Shown one piece after another: positions 19,048 to 27,877 of a stretch of DNA of 64,000 bases. This DNA comes from Comamonas koreensis (GTDB lineage: Bacteria > Pseudomonadota > Gammaproteobacteria > Burkholderiales > Burkholderiaceae_C). The notes beneath the pieces are model-generated. The model was not told the DNA's origin and did not search any database. It saw only the letters and a program-made list of their open reading frames with translations. Location of the stretch: the NCBI RefSeq assembly GCF_014076495.1, contig NZ_CP043575.1, positions 2,170,001 through 2,234,000 on the forward strand, written 5' to 3'. Made by a program: the position numbers and the translations under genes. The number at the start of each line of letters is the position of its first letter. Position 1 is the first letter of the stretch.

Positions 19048-20022
19048 ATGATGCCGGGCATGGCAAGCGCTCCACGATCTGCAAAACCCCCGATAGCCCC
19101 TTCAGCTCCTGCCGCCGACCCGGCCCGCACTGCAGCGGCGCACCCGGTGATTGACCGCTTTATCGATGCGGTGTGGCTCGAAGACGGCCTGGCGCGCAAC
19201 ACCTTGGCGGCCTACCGGCGCGACCTGGCGCTCTACGGCCAGTGGCTGGCCGAGGAGCACCGCGGCCAGGCGCTCGAGCGCAGCGATGAGGCCCAGCTGC
19301 AGGCCTTTTTTGCCACGCGCATGGGCGACAAGGCCAGCACGGCCAACAGGCGCCTCACAGTGCTGCGGCGCTTTTTCCACTGGGCGCTGCGCGAGTCGCT
19401 GATCAGCGCCGATCCCACGTTGCGCATGCTGGCAGCGCGCCAGCCGCTGCGCGTGCCCAAGACGATGACCTCGGCCATGGTGGAGGCCCTGCTCGAAGCG
19501 CCCGACGCCGACAACCCGCTGGGCCTGCGCGACCGCGCGATGCTGGAGCTGATGTATGCCAGCGGCCTGCGCGTGTCGGAGCTGGTGGAGCTGCAAAGCG
19601 TGCAGCTCAGCCTGGCCGACGGCATCGTGCGCGTGGTGGGCAAAGGCAGCAAGGAGCGGCTGGTGCCCTTTGGCCAGGTGGCCCAGCAGTGGCTGGAGCA
19701 GTACCTGGCCGAGAGCCGGCCCGCCATTCTGGCCGGGCGGCAAAGCGCGGACCTGTTTGTCACCCAGCGCGGCAGCGGCATGACGCGGGTTGCGTTCTGG
19801 ATGATCGTGAAGAAATATGCGCAGCGCGCTGGCATCACTGCGCCGCTCTCGCCCCACACGCTGCGTCACGCCTTTGCCACGCACCTGCTCAACCATGGCG
19901 CCGATCTGCGCGTCGTGCAACTGCTGCTGGGCCATGCCGACATCTCCACCACCACCATCTACACCCATGTGGCGCGCGAGCGCCTCAAGGTGCTGCACAG
20001 CCAGCACCATCCGCGTGGGTGA
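19048..20022 (+). CDS. xerD: Tyrosine recombinase XerD
   Basis: 324-residue site-specific recombinase that acts with XerC at dif to resolve chromosome dimers. After a 30-residue Ala/Pro-rich N-terminal tail come the SAM-like core-binding domain (about 33-125) and the catalytic domain. Its residues are all present: R175 (ASGLRVSEL), K199/K202 (GKGSKER), H270 and R273 (HTLRHAFATHLL), H296 (LGHADISTT) and nucleophile Y305 (TIYTH). The absence of phage genes or attachment sites and the typical XerD sequence argue against a mobile-element integrase. The ATG at 19048 is followed by another ATG and a third at codon 5; the exact start is uncertain. Confidence 0.92.
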   Translation: MMPGMASAPRSAKPPIAPSAPAADPARTAAAHPVIDRFIDAVWLEDGLARNTLAAYRRDLALYGQWLAEEHRGQALERSDEAQLQAFFATRMGDKASTANRRLTVLRRFFHWALRESLISADPTLRMLAARQPLRVPKTMTSAMVEALLEAPDADNPLGLRDRAMLELMYASGLRVSELVELQSVQLSLADGIVRVVGKGSKERLVPFGQVAQQWLEQYLAESRPAILAGRQSADLFVTQRGSGMTRVAFWMIVKKYAQRAGITAPLSPHTLRHAFATHLLNHGADLRVVQLLLGHADISTTTIYTHVARERLKVLHSQHHPRG

Positions 20023-20068
20023 TCGATCTGCGATCTTGGGCTTGCGGCAGTTGACGGAACCGCTGACG

Positions 20069-21103
20069 CTATTCCACGGAGGTCCACAAAGCAGGTTTAG
20101 GCTCCCAATCGGGCGATGGCTCCCGATCAAGCAGCGCACACACCAAGGCACCCAAGGCAATATCCAGGCAGTCGCTCGCCGCATGGGCGCCACCATCTTG
20201 CTGGTGGGCCTGCAGCGCAAAGTGGCGAAAGGCTGTCCAATCCGCCGCCAAGTGGGCCACCAGCAAGCGTGCCAAATCGTAGGACAGCTCGGTCGAGTCA
20301 CCAGTTTGCGAGAACGATTGGCCATTCCAGAAGGACTGGATGCGCTCGGCATTCCAGAACGATTGGTGGCGTGCATGCATTTTGGGAAGGTCTGGGCGCA
20401 TGCCTGCCGCCGGACTCAGGCGCTGCTCGGTATTGACGGCCAAGCCTTCGTTCAGCCAGGTAGGCAGCGGCAAGTGGTGGACGTAGGCATGGGTGAGTTC
20501 ATGCACGATGACAGGCTCCAGCGCTTGGAGGCTGTCGGCCATGGTCACAAAATGCCCGCACCCCGCCTGGATGTACATACCGCTGCTTTCCGCATACTCA
20601 CCCTCGTCCGGGTAATAGTGCGCGACATAGCGGTAATAGCTCTCCTTGTCCTGGAACACGATGACCAGATCATGGCCCCAGAGCGGTATCTCGGCCACGC
20701 CCTCCAGCACCTGCAGGATCCGCTGGGCGCTTTTATCGATGTAGCTCAGCATGGCCTTGGCGACCACCGGATCGAGGTTGGACAGCAGGAGCGCCGTGCC
20801 ATATTCGCGCACCCGAAAGTCTGGCCCCAGCGCTATGGACAGATGGTCAAACCAAGCGCGCTCTGCCATGCTCCAGGCCTGGGCTTGGTCCTCAGTGTCT
20901 GGCAGATGCGAAACCCATTCGGACACCGCAGACCAGTCGAACAGGGGCAGCCCGTTGGCATCCTGCATGACGGAGGCCAAGACGAGTGGCTCGCCCTGAG
21001 ACATGGCAATCTGGGCCGCAGCGACAGGCAGCCGGGCTGCCGTATCCGCAGCGGAGTTGGGTACAAGAAGAGAGGTCAGCCAACGAAACATGGAGAGCAG
21101 CAT
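20069..21103 (-). CDS. Zincin-like (gluzincin) hypothetical protein
   Basis: 344-residue protein with the zinc-protease signature HELTHAYVHH, and 15-20 residues later the glutamate-bearing PTWLNEGLAV, the HExxH...E geometry of the peptidase MA-like group. The N-terminus (MLLSMFRWLTSLLVPNSAAD) is weakly hydrophobic and could be a short anchor. The rest is soluble with several Trp/Tyr-rich segments and no other domain I recognise. It is convergent with xerD and follows the SRAP-like gene on the same strand after an 88-bp gap. Codon usage looks less GC-biased than in its neighbours, which might mean a recent arrival. Substrate unknown. Confidence 0.7.
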   Translation of the reverse strand: MLLSMFRWLTSLLVPNSAADTAARLPVAAAQIAMSQGEPLVLASVMQDANGLPLFDWSAVSEWVSHLPDTEDQAQAWSMAERAWFDHLSIALGPDFRVREYGTALLLSNLDPVVAKAMLSYIDKSAQRILQVLEGVAEIPLWGHDLVIVFQDKESYYRYVAHYYPDEGEYAESSGMYIQAGCGHFVTMADSLQALEPVIVHELTHAYVHHLPLPTWLNEGLAVNTEQRLSPAAGMRPDLPKMHARHQSFWNAERIQSFWNGQSFSQTGDSTELSYDLARLLVAHLAADWTAFRHFALQAHQQDGGAHAASDCLDIALGALVCALLDREPSPDWEPKPALWTSVE

Positions 21104-21191
21104 GTCATGGGAACTCTGCCAACTATAGGTTGCGCGGCTTGGCTTGAAGCTATTGGCGGGCTACAACGTTGTGAATGCGCCTGGCCATGCA

Positions 21192-21980
21192 TCAAATCCC
21201 CAGCGGATTCTTGCGGCCCTTCTCGACCGGGTTGGCCAGCAGCTTTTGCGCGGGGTAGGCGCGCAGAAATTCCTTGGCCTTGTAGGCCGATGAACGCAGC
21301 CAGGCGTCATAGGCGCCTTCGTTGAGGATGGCGGGCATGGTCTTGTCGTTGCCGGGCTGCTGGTAGCGGTTCATCAGCGCATGGGCATTGGCGTTGACGG
21401 TAATGATCGCGTAGCTGAGCAGCTCGGTGCCGTTGTCGTCGGTCCAGCGGGACCAGATGCCGGCGACACCCATCGGCAGGCCGTCAACGCGGGCAATGCG
21501 CGTGGGCTTGGCCTTGCCGGTGCGGTAGTCGTCGGTGACAAAGGCCATCATCGGCACGATGCAGCGCTGGTTGTTCAGCCAGGCATCGCGAAAGGCGGTG
21601 CTGGTGGAGGCGTTGTCGGATTTGACATTCACCAGCTTGGTGGCGCGCAGCTGGCCATCGGAGGCCGATTTGACCCAGTGCGGCACCAGGCCCCATTGCG
21701 CGGGCACCAGCAGGCGGGGTGTGACCAGCGGCGCAGCAGCGGGCGCGGGCTCGGCATCGGCGGGGGCGCCGCTCGCTGCCGCTTCTGCAGCAGCCTGCTC
21801 GGCCAGGGCCGCCTTGCGCGCGGCGTTCTCGGCATCGGTGGCGCCTGTCAGGCTGGTGGTGATAAAGAAGCCGGGCCGGCGCGGCGTCATCTTGCGCTCG
21901 CCCATCTCTGCAGGGGGCTCTACCTGGAAGGCGCTGAGGTACAGCTCGGGGGCTTTGAGGGCTTCGTATTGGGTGCTCAT
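21192..21980 (-). CDS. SRAP-family (SOS-response-associated peptidase-like) protein lacking catalytic residues
   Basis: 262-residue protein whose second half follows the SRAP/YedK/HMCES fold: LVPAQWGLVPHWV, then LVNVKSDNASTSTAFRDAW, then RCIVPMMAF, then LLSYAIITVNANA and TMPAIL. SRAP proteins crosslink abasic sites in single-stranded DNA through Cys2. Here the product begins MSTQYEALK with no MCGR start in frame. The usual WFEW glutamate position reads AFVTDDY, and the IHDRMP histidine block is replaced by MNRYQQPGNDKTMP. A 35-residue Ala/Glu-rich insertion lies near residues 55-90. It is probably a non-enzymatic or altered relative. The start at 21980 is the first conserved ATG; an upstream frame to 22265 runs antisense into argE. 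Confidence 0.72.
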   Translation of the reverse strand: MSTQYEALKAPELYLSAFQVEPPAEMGERKMTPRRPGFFITTSLTGATDAENAARKAALAEQAAAEAAASGAPADAEPAPAAAPLVTPRLLVPAQWGLVPHWVKSASDGQLRATKLVNVKSDNASTSTAFRDAWLNNQRCIVPMMAFVTDDYRTGKAKPTRIARVDGLPMGVAGIWSRWTDDNGTELLSYAIITVNANAHALMNRYQQPGNDKTMPAILNEGAYDAWLRSSAYKAKEFLRAYPAQKLLANPVEKGRKNPLGI

Positions 21981-22041
21981 GGGCGCAATGGTACGTGAAG
22001 GCTGCAGCAGCATTCGCTGGCGCCGGTTTCTGGCAGAAGAT

Positions 22042-22070
22042 AAAAAGCCCACCCTGGGGCAGGGTGGGCT
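22042..22070 (-). terminator. Intrinsic terminator of argE
   Basis: The perfect 10-bp stem AGCCCACCCT / AGGGTGGGCT (22046-22055, 22061-22070) with loop GGGGC is followed on the minus strand by T5 (complement of 22042-22046). Confidence 0.88.
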
Positions 22071-22107
22071 CGGTGGCAAGCCTTGCAGCCGCAGTGCGTA
22101 TTTTAAA

Positions 22108-23259
22108 TCAGAGCGACTGGCCCAGCTTGCGCAGGAAGCGCTCGCAGGCCTCGAGCTGGCTGATCTCGACAAACTCGTTGGGCTTGTGCGCCTGCTCGAT
22201 ATTGCCGGGGCCGCAGACGACGGTGGGGATGCCCAGGTTCTGGAACAGGCCTGCCTCGGTGCCATAGGCCACCTTGCGCGTGGCCTGGTCGGCGGTCAGC
22301 GCACGCACCAGCGCGGTGATGGCCGCTTGCTCGCTCGCTTCCAGCGCGGGGGCGGCGGGGCCGGTTTCGATGTCGATGCGGGCATCGGCAAACTCGCGGC
22401 GCATGCGCGGCAGCAGCTCGCCGGTCACATAGCTTTGCACCTTGGCCTGGATGCTCTCGGCCGTCATGCCCGGCAGGTTGCGGAACTCGTAGTTGAACTC
22501 GCACAGCTCGGGGATGGTGTTTACGGCGATGCCGCCCGAGATCTGGTTGGTGGTCATGGTCGTGAACGGCACGTCATAGAACTCGTCATAGGGGCCGTTG
22601 GCCTTGAACTGGTCGGCCACATCGCGGATATGGCAGATCAGGCGTGCGGCGTACTCGATGGCATTGCAGCCCTTGGGGGTCAGCGACGAATGCGCTGCCT
22701 TGCCATGCACCTTGCAGCGGTACAGGTTGATGCCCTTGTGCGCGACCACCACCTGCATGCTGGTGGGCTCGCCCACCACGCAGCCATCGGCCTGCTGACC
22801 GCGTGCCTTCAAGGCGCGCAGCATCACCGGGGCGCCTGCACAGCCCACTTCCTCGTCATACGACAGCGCCAGGTGGATGGGCTTTTTGCGCGGCATGGCG
22901 AGGAACTCGGGCACCAGCGCGACCGATGCGGCGATAAAGCCCTTCATGTCGGCGCTGCCACGGCCGTAGAGCCGGCCTTCCTTTTCGGTCAGGCTGAAGG
23001 GATCGCTGTCCCAGTTCTGGCCGTCGACCGGCACCACATCGGTGTGGCCCGACAGCACGATGCCGCCCTGGGTGCTGCCGTCATCGGCAGGCAGGGTGGC
23101 AAACAGGTTGGCCTTGTCGCCTTCGGGTGAGTGGATCAGCTCGGCCTTCAGACCCTGGAGGGCCAGTGCGTCACGCACGGTTTCGATCAGGGCGAGGTTG
23201 GAGTTGCGGCTGGTGGTGTCGAATGCGACCAGCTTTTCCAGCCAGGAGCGGGTGTTCAT
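22108..23259 (-). CDS. argE: Acetylornithine deacetylase
   Basis: 383-residue M20-family zinc hydrolase that releases ornithine from N2-acetylornithine in the linear arginine pathway. Metal and catalytic signatures are intact: SGHTDVVPVDGQNW, GRGSADMKGF (bridging Asp), SYDEEVGCAGA (catalytic Glu), GEPTSM, and a terminal GPGNIEQAHKPNEFVE histidine. The KVHGKAAHSS loop marks the dimerisation domain. Length matches E. coli ArgE (383). The related succinyl-diaminopimelate desuccinylase is less likely given the GPGNIEQAH ending. It is transcribed alone, with terminators on both sides. Confidence 0.92.
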   Translation of the reverse strand: MNTRSWLEKLVAFDTTSRNSNLALIETVRDALALQGLKAELIHSPEGDKANLFATLPADDGSTQGGIVLSGHTDVVPVDGQNWDSDPFSLTEKEGRLYGRGSADMKGFIAASVALVPEFLAMPRKKPIHLALSYDEEVGCAGAPVMLRALKARGQQADGCVVGEPTSMQVVVAHKGINLYRCKVHGKAAHSSLTPKGCNAIEYAARLICHIRDVADQFKANGPYDEFYDVPFTTMTTNQISGGIAVNTIPELCEFNYEFRNLPGMTAESIQAKVQSYVTGELLPRMRREFADARIDIETGPAAPALEASEQAAITALVRALTADQATRKVAYGTEAGLFQNLGIPTVVCGPGNIEQAHKPNEFVEISQLEACERFLRKLGQSL

Positions 23260-23392
23260 AGCGCTTCACTTGGTGTTACATGCAAGTGACTGAGTGTAGG
23301 GTGCTTGGGCCCTGGCGGCAGGGCGCGCTGCCTAAGCTGGGGTTGGGTGTTGGGGTTTTAGATGAGATGGCCCAGCGGCTGGGACAGAACGG

Positions 23393-23416
23393 AAAACGGG
23401 AGCACATGGCTCCCGT
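23393..23416 (-). terminator. Intrinsic terminator of serB
   Basis: The minus-strand stem ACGGGAGC / GCTCCCGT (23409-23416 with 23396-23403) with a 5-nt loop is followed by T4. It lies about 30 bp past the serB stop. Confidence 0.8.
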
Positions 23417-23444
23417 TGTTGTGCGGCCGGATCGGCCGGGGCTA

Positions 23445-24158
23445 TCAGCCCAGCACTTCCAGCAGGCGATCGAGCCCGCCGGTGTTGATCGCCACCTTGG
23501 CTTCGGCGCGCACGCGCGGCTTGGCGTGGAAGGCGACCGACAGGCCCACGGCCCGCATCATCGGCAGGTCGTTGCTGCCATCGCCCACGGCAATCACCTG
23601 CTCGGGCGTGATGCCCATCAGCGACGCCAGGCCCAGCACGGTGCTGCGCTTTTCTTCACCGTCGCAGATATCGCCCCAGCTCTGGTCGATGAGGCCGCCG
23701 GTCAGCTGGCCGTCCTTGACCTCGAACTGGTTGGCGCGCACAAAGTCGATGCCCAGCAGGCTTTTGACATGGTCGGCAAAAAAGGTGAAGCCGCCCGAGA
23801 CCAGCAGCACCTTGAGGCCGGCCGCATGCGCCGCATCTACCAGGGTCTTGGCGCCGGGGGTCAGGGTCAGGCGCTCTTGCAGCACGCGCTCGATCGCGGC
23901 CATGGGCACACCCTGGAGCAGGGCCATGCGCTGGCGCAGGCTGTCCTTGTAGTCGGTGATCTCGCCGCGCATCGCCGCTTCGGTGATCGCGGCCACCTCG
24001 GCCTTCTTGCCGGTGATGTCGGCGATCTCGTCGATGCACTCGATGGTGATCAGGGTCGAGTCCATGTCGAACGCGATCAGCTTGTAGTCGGACAGCTTTT
24101 GCGGCGTGGCCAGGTTCTGGATCGTCAGGCCAGGGGCGAATTCGGTAGAGGCACTCAT
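23445..24158 (-). CDS. serB: Phosphoserine phosphatase
   Basis: 237-residue HAD-superfamily enzyme catalysing the last step of serine synthesis. HAD motif I is FDMDSTLITIECIDEIAD (nucleophile and acid Asp), motif II is LLVSGGFTFFAD, and motifs III and IV appear in the Lys-containing helix and VGDGSNDLPMM. The cap region carries the SerB pattern MRGEITDYKDSLRQRMALLQG. It lacks the N-terminal ACT-like domain of E. coli SerB (322 aa), a common short form. It lies 63 bp downstream of mfd on the same strand with no clear terminator between, so some mfd transcripts may extend through it. Confidence 0.93.
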   Translation of the reverse strand: MSASTEFAPGLTIQNLATPQKLSDYKLIAFDMDSTLITIECIDEIADITGKKAEVAAITEAAMRGEITDYKDSLRQRMALLQGVPMAAIERVLQERLTLTPGAKTLVDAAHAAGLKVLLVSGGFTFFADHVKSLLGIDFVRANQFEVKDGQLTGGLIDQSWGDICDGEEKRSTVLGLASLMGITPEQVIAVGDGSNDLPMMRAVGLSVAFHAKPRVRAEAKVAINTGGLDRLLEVLG

Positions 24159-24221
24159 GGGAGCTTTTGAGGGGTGAGGGTAGGGGAATGATAAACGGGC
24201 TGCGGGATGGGCAAAGGCCGC

Positions 24222-27200
24222 TCAGGCCGTGGCCACAGCGGTCGGAGCGGCCGAAACGGGCTTGCCCAGGCTGCGCACCACATCGCGCACCATCTGCACG
24301 CGGTCCTTGACCTCGGGCAGCGCGCGCTCGATGCGCAGCTTGTCGTTGCCCGCCAGCTTGATGGCCTTGTTCTTCTGGATCAGGCCGATGATGGTCATCG
24401 GCTCGATCGGCGGGTTGGGGTGGAAGGTAATGTTGATCACACCGGGCGCGGCATCGACCTTTTGCACGCCAAAGGGCTCGCAGAGCACGCGCAGGCGGTG
24501 TACATCCACCAAGGTCTGGGCCTGCGATGGCAGCTTGCCAAAGCGGTCCACGATCTCTTCGAGCAGGTGGTCGATCTGCTCGCTGGTCTTGGCAGTCGCC
24601 AGCTTTTTGTAGAACGACAGGCGCAGGTGTACATCGCCGCAGTAGTCGTTGGGCAGCAGCGCCGGGGCATGCAGGTTGATGTCGGTGGCAGCAGACAGGG
24701 GGCTGAGCAGGTCGGGCTCCTTGCCTTCCTTCAAGCTGCGCACGGCCTCGGACAGCATCTCGTTGTAGAGCTGGTAGCCGATCTCCATCATGTTGCCGCT
24801 CTGGTTGTCGCCCAGCACCTCGCCCGCGCCCCGGATCTCCAGGTCATGCATGGCCAGGTAAAAACCGCTGCCCAGCTCTTCCATCTGCTGGATGGCTTCG
24901 AGGCGCTGCGCAGCCTGCTTGGTCAGGCCGTCCAAGTCCGGCACCATCAGATAGGCATAGGCCTGGTGGTAGCTGCGGCCCACCCGGCCGCGCAGCTGGT
25001 GCAGCTGCGCCAGGCCAAACTTGTCGGCGCGGCTGATGATGATGGTGTTGGCGCTGGGCACGTCGATGCCGGTCTCGATGATGGTCGAGCACAGCAGGAT
25101 GTTGTAGCGCTGGGCCACAAAGTCGCGCATCACGCGCTCGAGCTCACGCTCGGGCATCTGGCCGTGGGCCACGGCGATGCGGGCCTCGGGCAGGATCTCT
25201 TCGAGCTTCTGGCGGCGGTTCTCGATGGTCTCGACCTCGTTGTGCAGAAAGTAGCACTGGCCGCCGCGCTTCAACTCACGCAGCACGGCTTCGCGAATCA
25301 CACCGGTGCCTTCGCTGCGCACAAAGGTCTTGATCGCCAGGCGGCGCTGCGGCGCGGTGGCGATCACTGACAGATCGCGCAGGCCATCGAGCGCCATGCC
25401 CATGGTGCGCGGAATCGGGGTGGCCGTCAGCGTGAGCACATCGACCTCGGCCCGCATGGCCTTCATCGCCTCTTTGTGGCGCACGCCAAAGCGGTGCTCT
25501 TCATCGATGATCAGCAGGCCCAGGTTCTTGAACTGGGTTTTTTCGGACAGCAGCTTGTGCGTGCCGACAACGATGTCGACGGTGCCGTCATCGAGCCCCT
25601 TGATCGTGGTGTTCACTTCCTTGCCCGAGCGAAAGCGCGACACCAGCGCCACCTTGATCGGCCACTTGGAGAAGCGGTCGGCCAGGGTCTGGTAGTGCTG
25701 CTCTGCCAGCAAGGTGGTGGGCGCGAGCAGGGCCACCTGCTTGCCCCCGGTGACGGCCACAAAGGCCGCGCGCAAGGCGACCTCGGTCTTGCCAAAGCCC
25801 ACATCGCCGCAAACCAGACGGTCCATCGGCTGGGGCGAGATCATGTCCTGGATCACCGCATGGATGGCGGCGCGCTGGTCGGCGGTTTCCTCAAAGCCGA
25901 AGTCGTTGGCGAACTGCTCGTAGTCCTGCGGGCTGTAGCGGAAGGCATGGCCTTCGCGGGCGGCGCGGCGGGCATAGATGTTGAGCAGCTCGGCGGCGGT
26001 GTCGCGCACCTGCTCGGCGGCCTTGCGGCGGGCCTTTTCCCACTGGCCGCTGCCCAGCTTGTGCAAGGGGGCCTCTTCGGCCGACACGCCGGTGTAGCGG
26101 CTGATCTGCGCGAGCTGGCTGACTGGCACATAGAGCACGGCCTTGTCGGCATATTCCAGGTGCAGGAACTCCTGCAGCGCCGGTGTGCCATCGGGGTTCT
26201 TCTGGCCCACATCCATGTTGATGAGGCCATGGTAGCGGCCGATGCCGTGCTGGGCATGGACGACCGGGTCGCCCACCTTGAGCTCGGACAGGTCCTTGAT
26301 CAGCGCCTCGACATCGCTGGCCTGCTCCTGGCGGCGCTTGCGGCGGGCGCCGCCGGTGGCAGCAAACAGCTCGGTCTCGGTGACAAAGTCAATGCCTTGC
26401 TCGGCCCAGCGAAAGCCCTTGGCGAGCGCCGCTGTGGCAATGCCGACGGGCTCATCCGTGGTCTGCTGGAACTCGGCCAGCGAATCAAAGGCTGGCGGGT
26501 TGAGGCCGCTGGCGCGGAAGAAGTCGAGCAGGCTCTCGCGCCGGCCATCGCTCTCGGCCAGCAGCAAGGTGCGGGCCTGGCGCTGGGCAATGTGCTGCTG
26601 CAGCTTGGCGAGCGGGTCCTCGGCGCCGCGCACCACAGCCAGGTCGCCCAGCTTTTGGAAGATGGCGCTGTGCTCCACGTCTTCCAACTGCGGACGCAGC
26701 GACAGCTGGGCCATCTGCTTGGCGGTGGCGTAGAACTGGTCGGGGCTCAGGAACAGGCTGTCGGGCGGTAGCACCGGGCGCTCGGGGTCACCCTGCACCA
26801 GGCGGTAGCGGTCGCGTGTGTCCTGCCAAAAGCGCTGGAAGGCCGGCTCGATATCGCCATGCAGCACCAAGGTGGCCTGGCTGCCCAGGTAATCAAACAC
26901 GGTCGCGGTCTCCTCAAAGAACAGCGGCAGGTAGTACTCGATACCGGCCGTGGCCACGCCGTTGCCCATGTCCTTGTAGATGCGGCTCTTGGTCGGGTCG
27001 CCTTCGAGCATCTCGCGCCACTTGTTGCGAAAGCGCGTGCGGGCCTCGTCATCCATCGGGAACTCGCGCCCGGGCAGCAAGCGCACATCCTTGACCGGGT
27101 AGAGGCTGCGCTGGGTGTCGGGGTCAAAGGTGCGGATGGAGTCGATCTCGTCATCGAACAGGTCGACCCGGTAGGGCACGAGCGAGCCCATCGGGTACAG

Positions 27201-27707
27201 ATCGATCAGGCCGCCGCGCACCGAGTACTCGCCGTGGCTCACCACCTGGGAGACATGGTTGTAGCCGGCCAGCGTCAGCTGGGCCTTGAGGCGCGCCTCA
27301 TCGAGCTTTTGCCCAGCCTGGAACGCAAAGGTGTAGCCCGCCAAAAAGGAGGGCGGTGCCAGGCGGTACAGCGCCGTGGTGGCCGGGATCAGCACCACAT
27401 CGGCTTCGGCCTGGCTGATGCGCCACAGCGCAGCGAGCCGCTCGCTGATCAGGTCCTGGTGCGGCGAGAAAGTGTCGTAGGGCAGGGTTTCCCAGTCCGG
27501 GAACAGGGCTATGCGCAGCTCGGGGGCAAAAAACGCCAGCTCGTCCTGCAAGCGGTGGGCATCGCCTGCGTCAGCGGTGATGATGGCCGTGACGCGCTGC
27601 GCTGCGGCCTCGTGGGTGGCCAAGGTCGCGAGCAGCAAGGCATCGGCGCTCCCCGGGGGCATGGGCAGTTGAAAACGTTTTCCGGCGTTGAGTTTGGGGA
27701 GTTCCAT
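24222..27707 (-). CDS. mfd: Transcription-repair coupling factor Mfd
   Basis: 1161-residue DNA translocase that displaces RNA polymerase stalled at lesions and recruits UvrA. Domain order is intact: a UvrB-like N-terminal module (about 1-350), the RNA-polymerase-interacting domain at GDPVVHAQHGIGRYHGL, the RecG-like helicase core with Walker A GDVGFGKTEVALRAAF, DEEHRFG box, TATPIPRTMGMAL and the QLRGRVGRS motif, and a C-terminal TRCF domain. The ATG at 27707 (MELPKLNAGKRF) matches family starts; a GTG at 27731 would add eight residues. It is divergent from ispD. Confidence 0.96.
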   Translation of the reverse strand: MELPKLNAGKRFQLPMPPGSADALLLATLATHEAAAQRVTAIITADAGDAHRLQDELAFFAPELRIALFPDWETLPYDTFSPHQDLISERLAALWRISQAEADVVLIPATTALYRLAPPSFLAGYTFAFQAGQKLDEARLKAQLTLAGYNHVSQVVSHGEYSVRGGLIDLYPMGSLVPYRVDLFDDEIDSIRTFDPDTQRSLYPVKDVRLLPGREFPMDDEARTRFRNKWREMLEGDPTKSRIYKDMGNGVATAGIEYYLPLFFEETATVFDYLGSQATLVLHGDIEPAFQRFWQDTRDRYRLVQGDPERPVLPPDSLFLSPDQFYATAKQMAQLSLRPQLEDVEHSAIFQKLGDLAVVRGAEDPLAKLQQHIAQRQARTLLLAESDGRRESLLDFFRASGLNPPAFDSLAEFQQTTDEPVGIATAALAKGFRWAEQGIDFVTETELFAATGGARRKRRQEQASDVEALIKDLSELKVGDPVVHAQHGIGRYHGLINMDVGQKNPDGTPALQEFLHLEYADKAVLYVPVSQLAQISRYTGVSAEEAPLHKLGSGQWEKARRKAAEQVRDTAAELLNIYARRAAREGHAFRYSPQDYEQFANDFGFEETADQRAAIHAVIQDMISPQPMDRLVCGDVGFGKTEVALRAAFVAVTGGKQVALLAPTTLLAEQHYQTLADRFSKWPIKVALVSRFRSGKEVNTTIKGLDDGTVDIVVGTHKLLSEKTQFKNLGLLIIDEEHRFGVRHKEAMKAMRAEVDVLTLTATPIPRTMGMALDGLRDLSVIATAPQRRLAIKTFVRSEGTGVIREAVLRELKRGGQCYFLHNEVETIENRRQKLEEILPEARIAVAHGQMPERELERVMRDFVAQRYNILLCSTIIETGIDVPSANTIIISRADKFGLAQLHQLRGRVGRSYHQAYAYLMVPDLDGLTKQAAQRLEAIQQMEELGSGFYLAMHDLEIRGAGEVLGDNQSGNMMEIGYQLYNEMLSEAVRSLKEGKEPDLLSPLSAATDINLHAPALLPNDYCGDVHLRLSFYKKLATAKTSEQIDHLLEEIVDRFGKLPSQAQTLVDVHRLRVLCEPFGVQKVDAAPGVINITFHPNPPIEPMTIIGLIQKNKAIKLAGNDKLRIERALPEVKDRVQMVRDVVRSLGKPVSAAPTAVATA

Positions 27708-27877
27708 AGGGGTCCGAACCAGTCCATACACGGACGACAGCCCGGGGCGGCATGCCGCGCCTGGGCCTGTGCAGCCAAGGCCACCCCCTACAAGGGCGCC
27801 CCTGGGCGCTCAATAAACAGCAAAAGCACGGGTCTGGCTGACAGCACCGTGCAACCGCTCCATTCTAAAATACCCCC

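Noticed and set aside
19048..20022. Phage or island integrase
   Set aside because: The tyrosine recombinase has XerD-type sequence and length, with no att duplication, tRNA or phage gene nearby.
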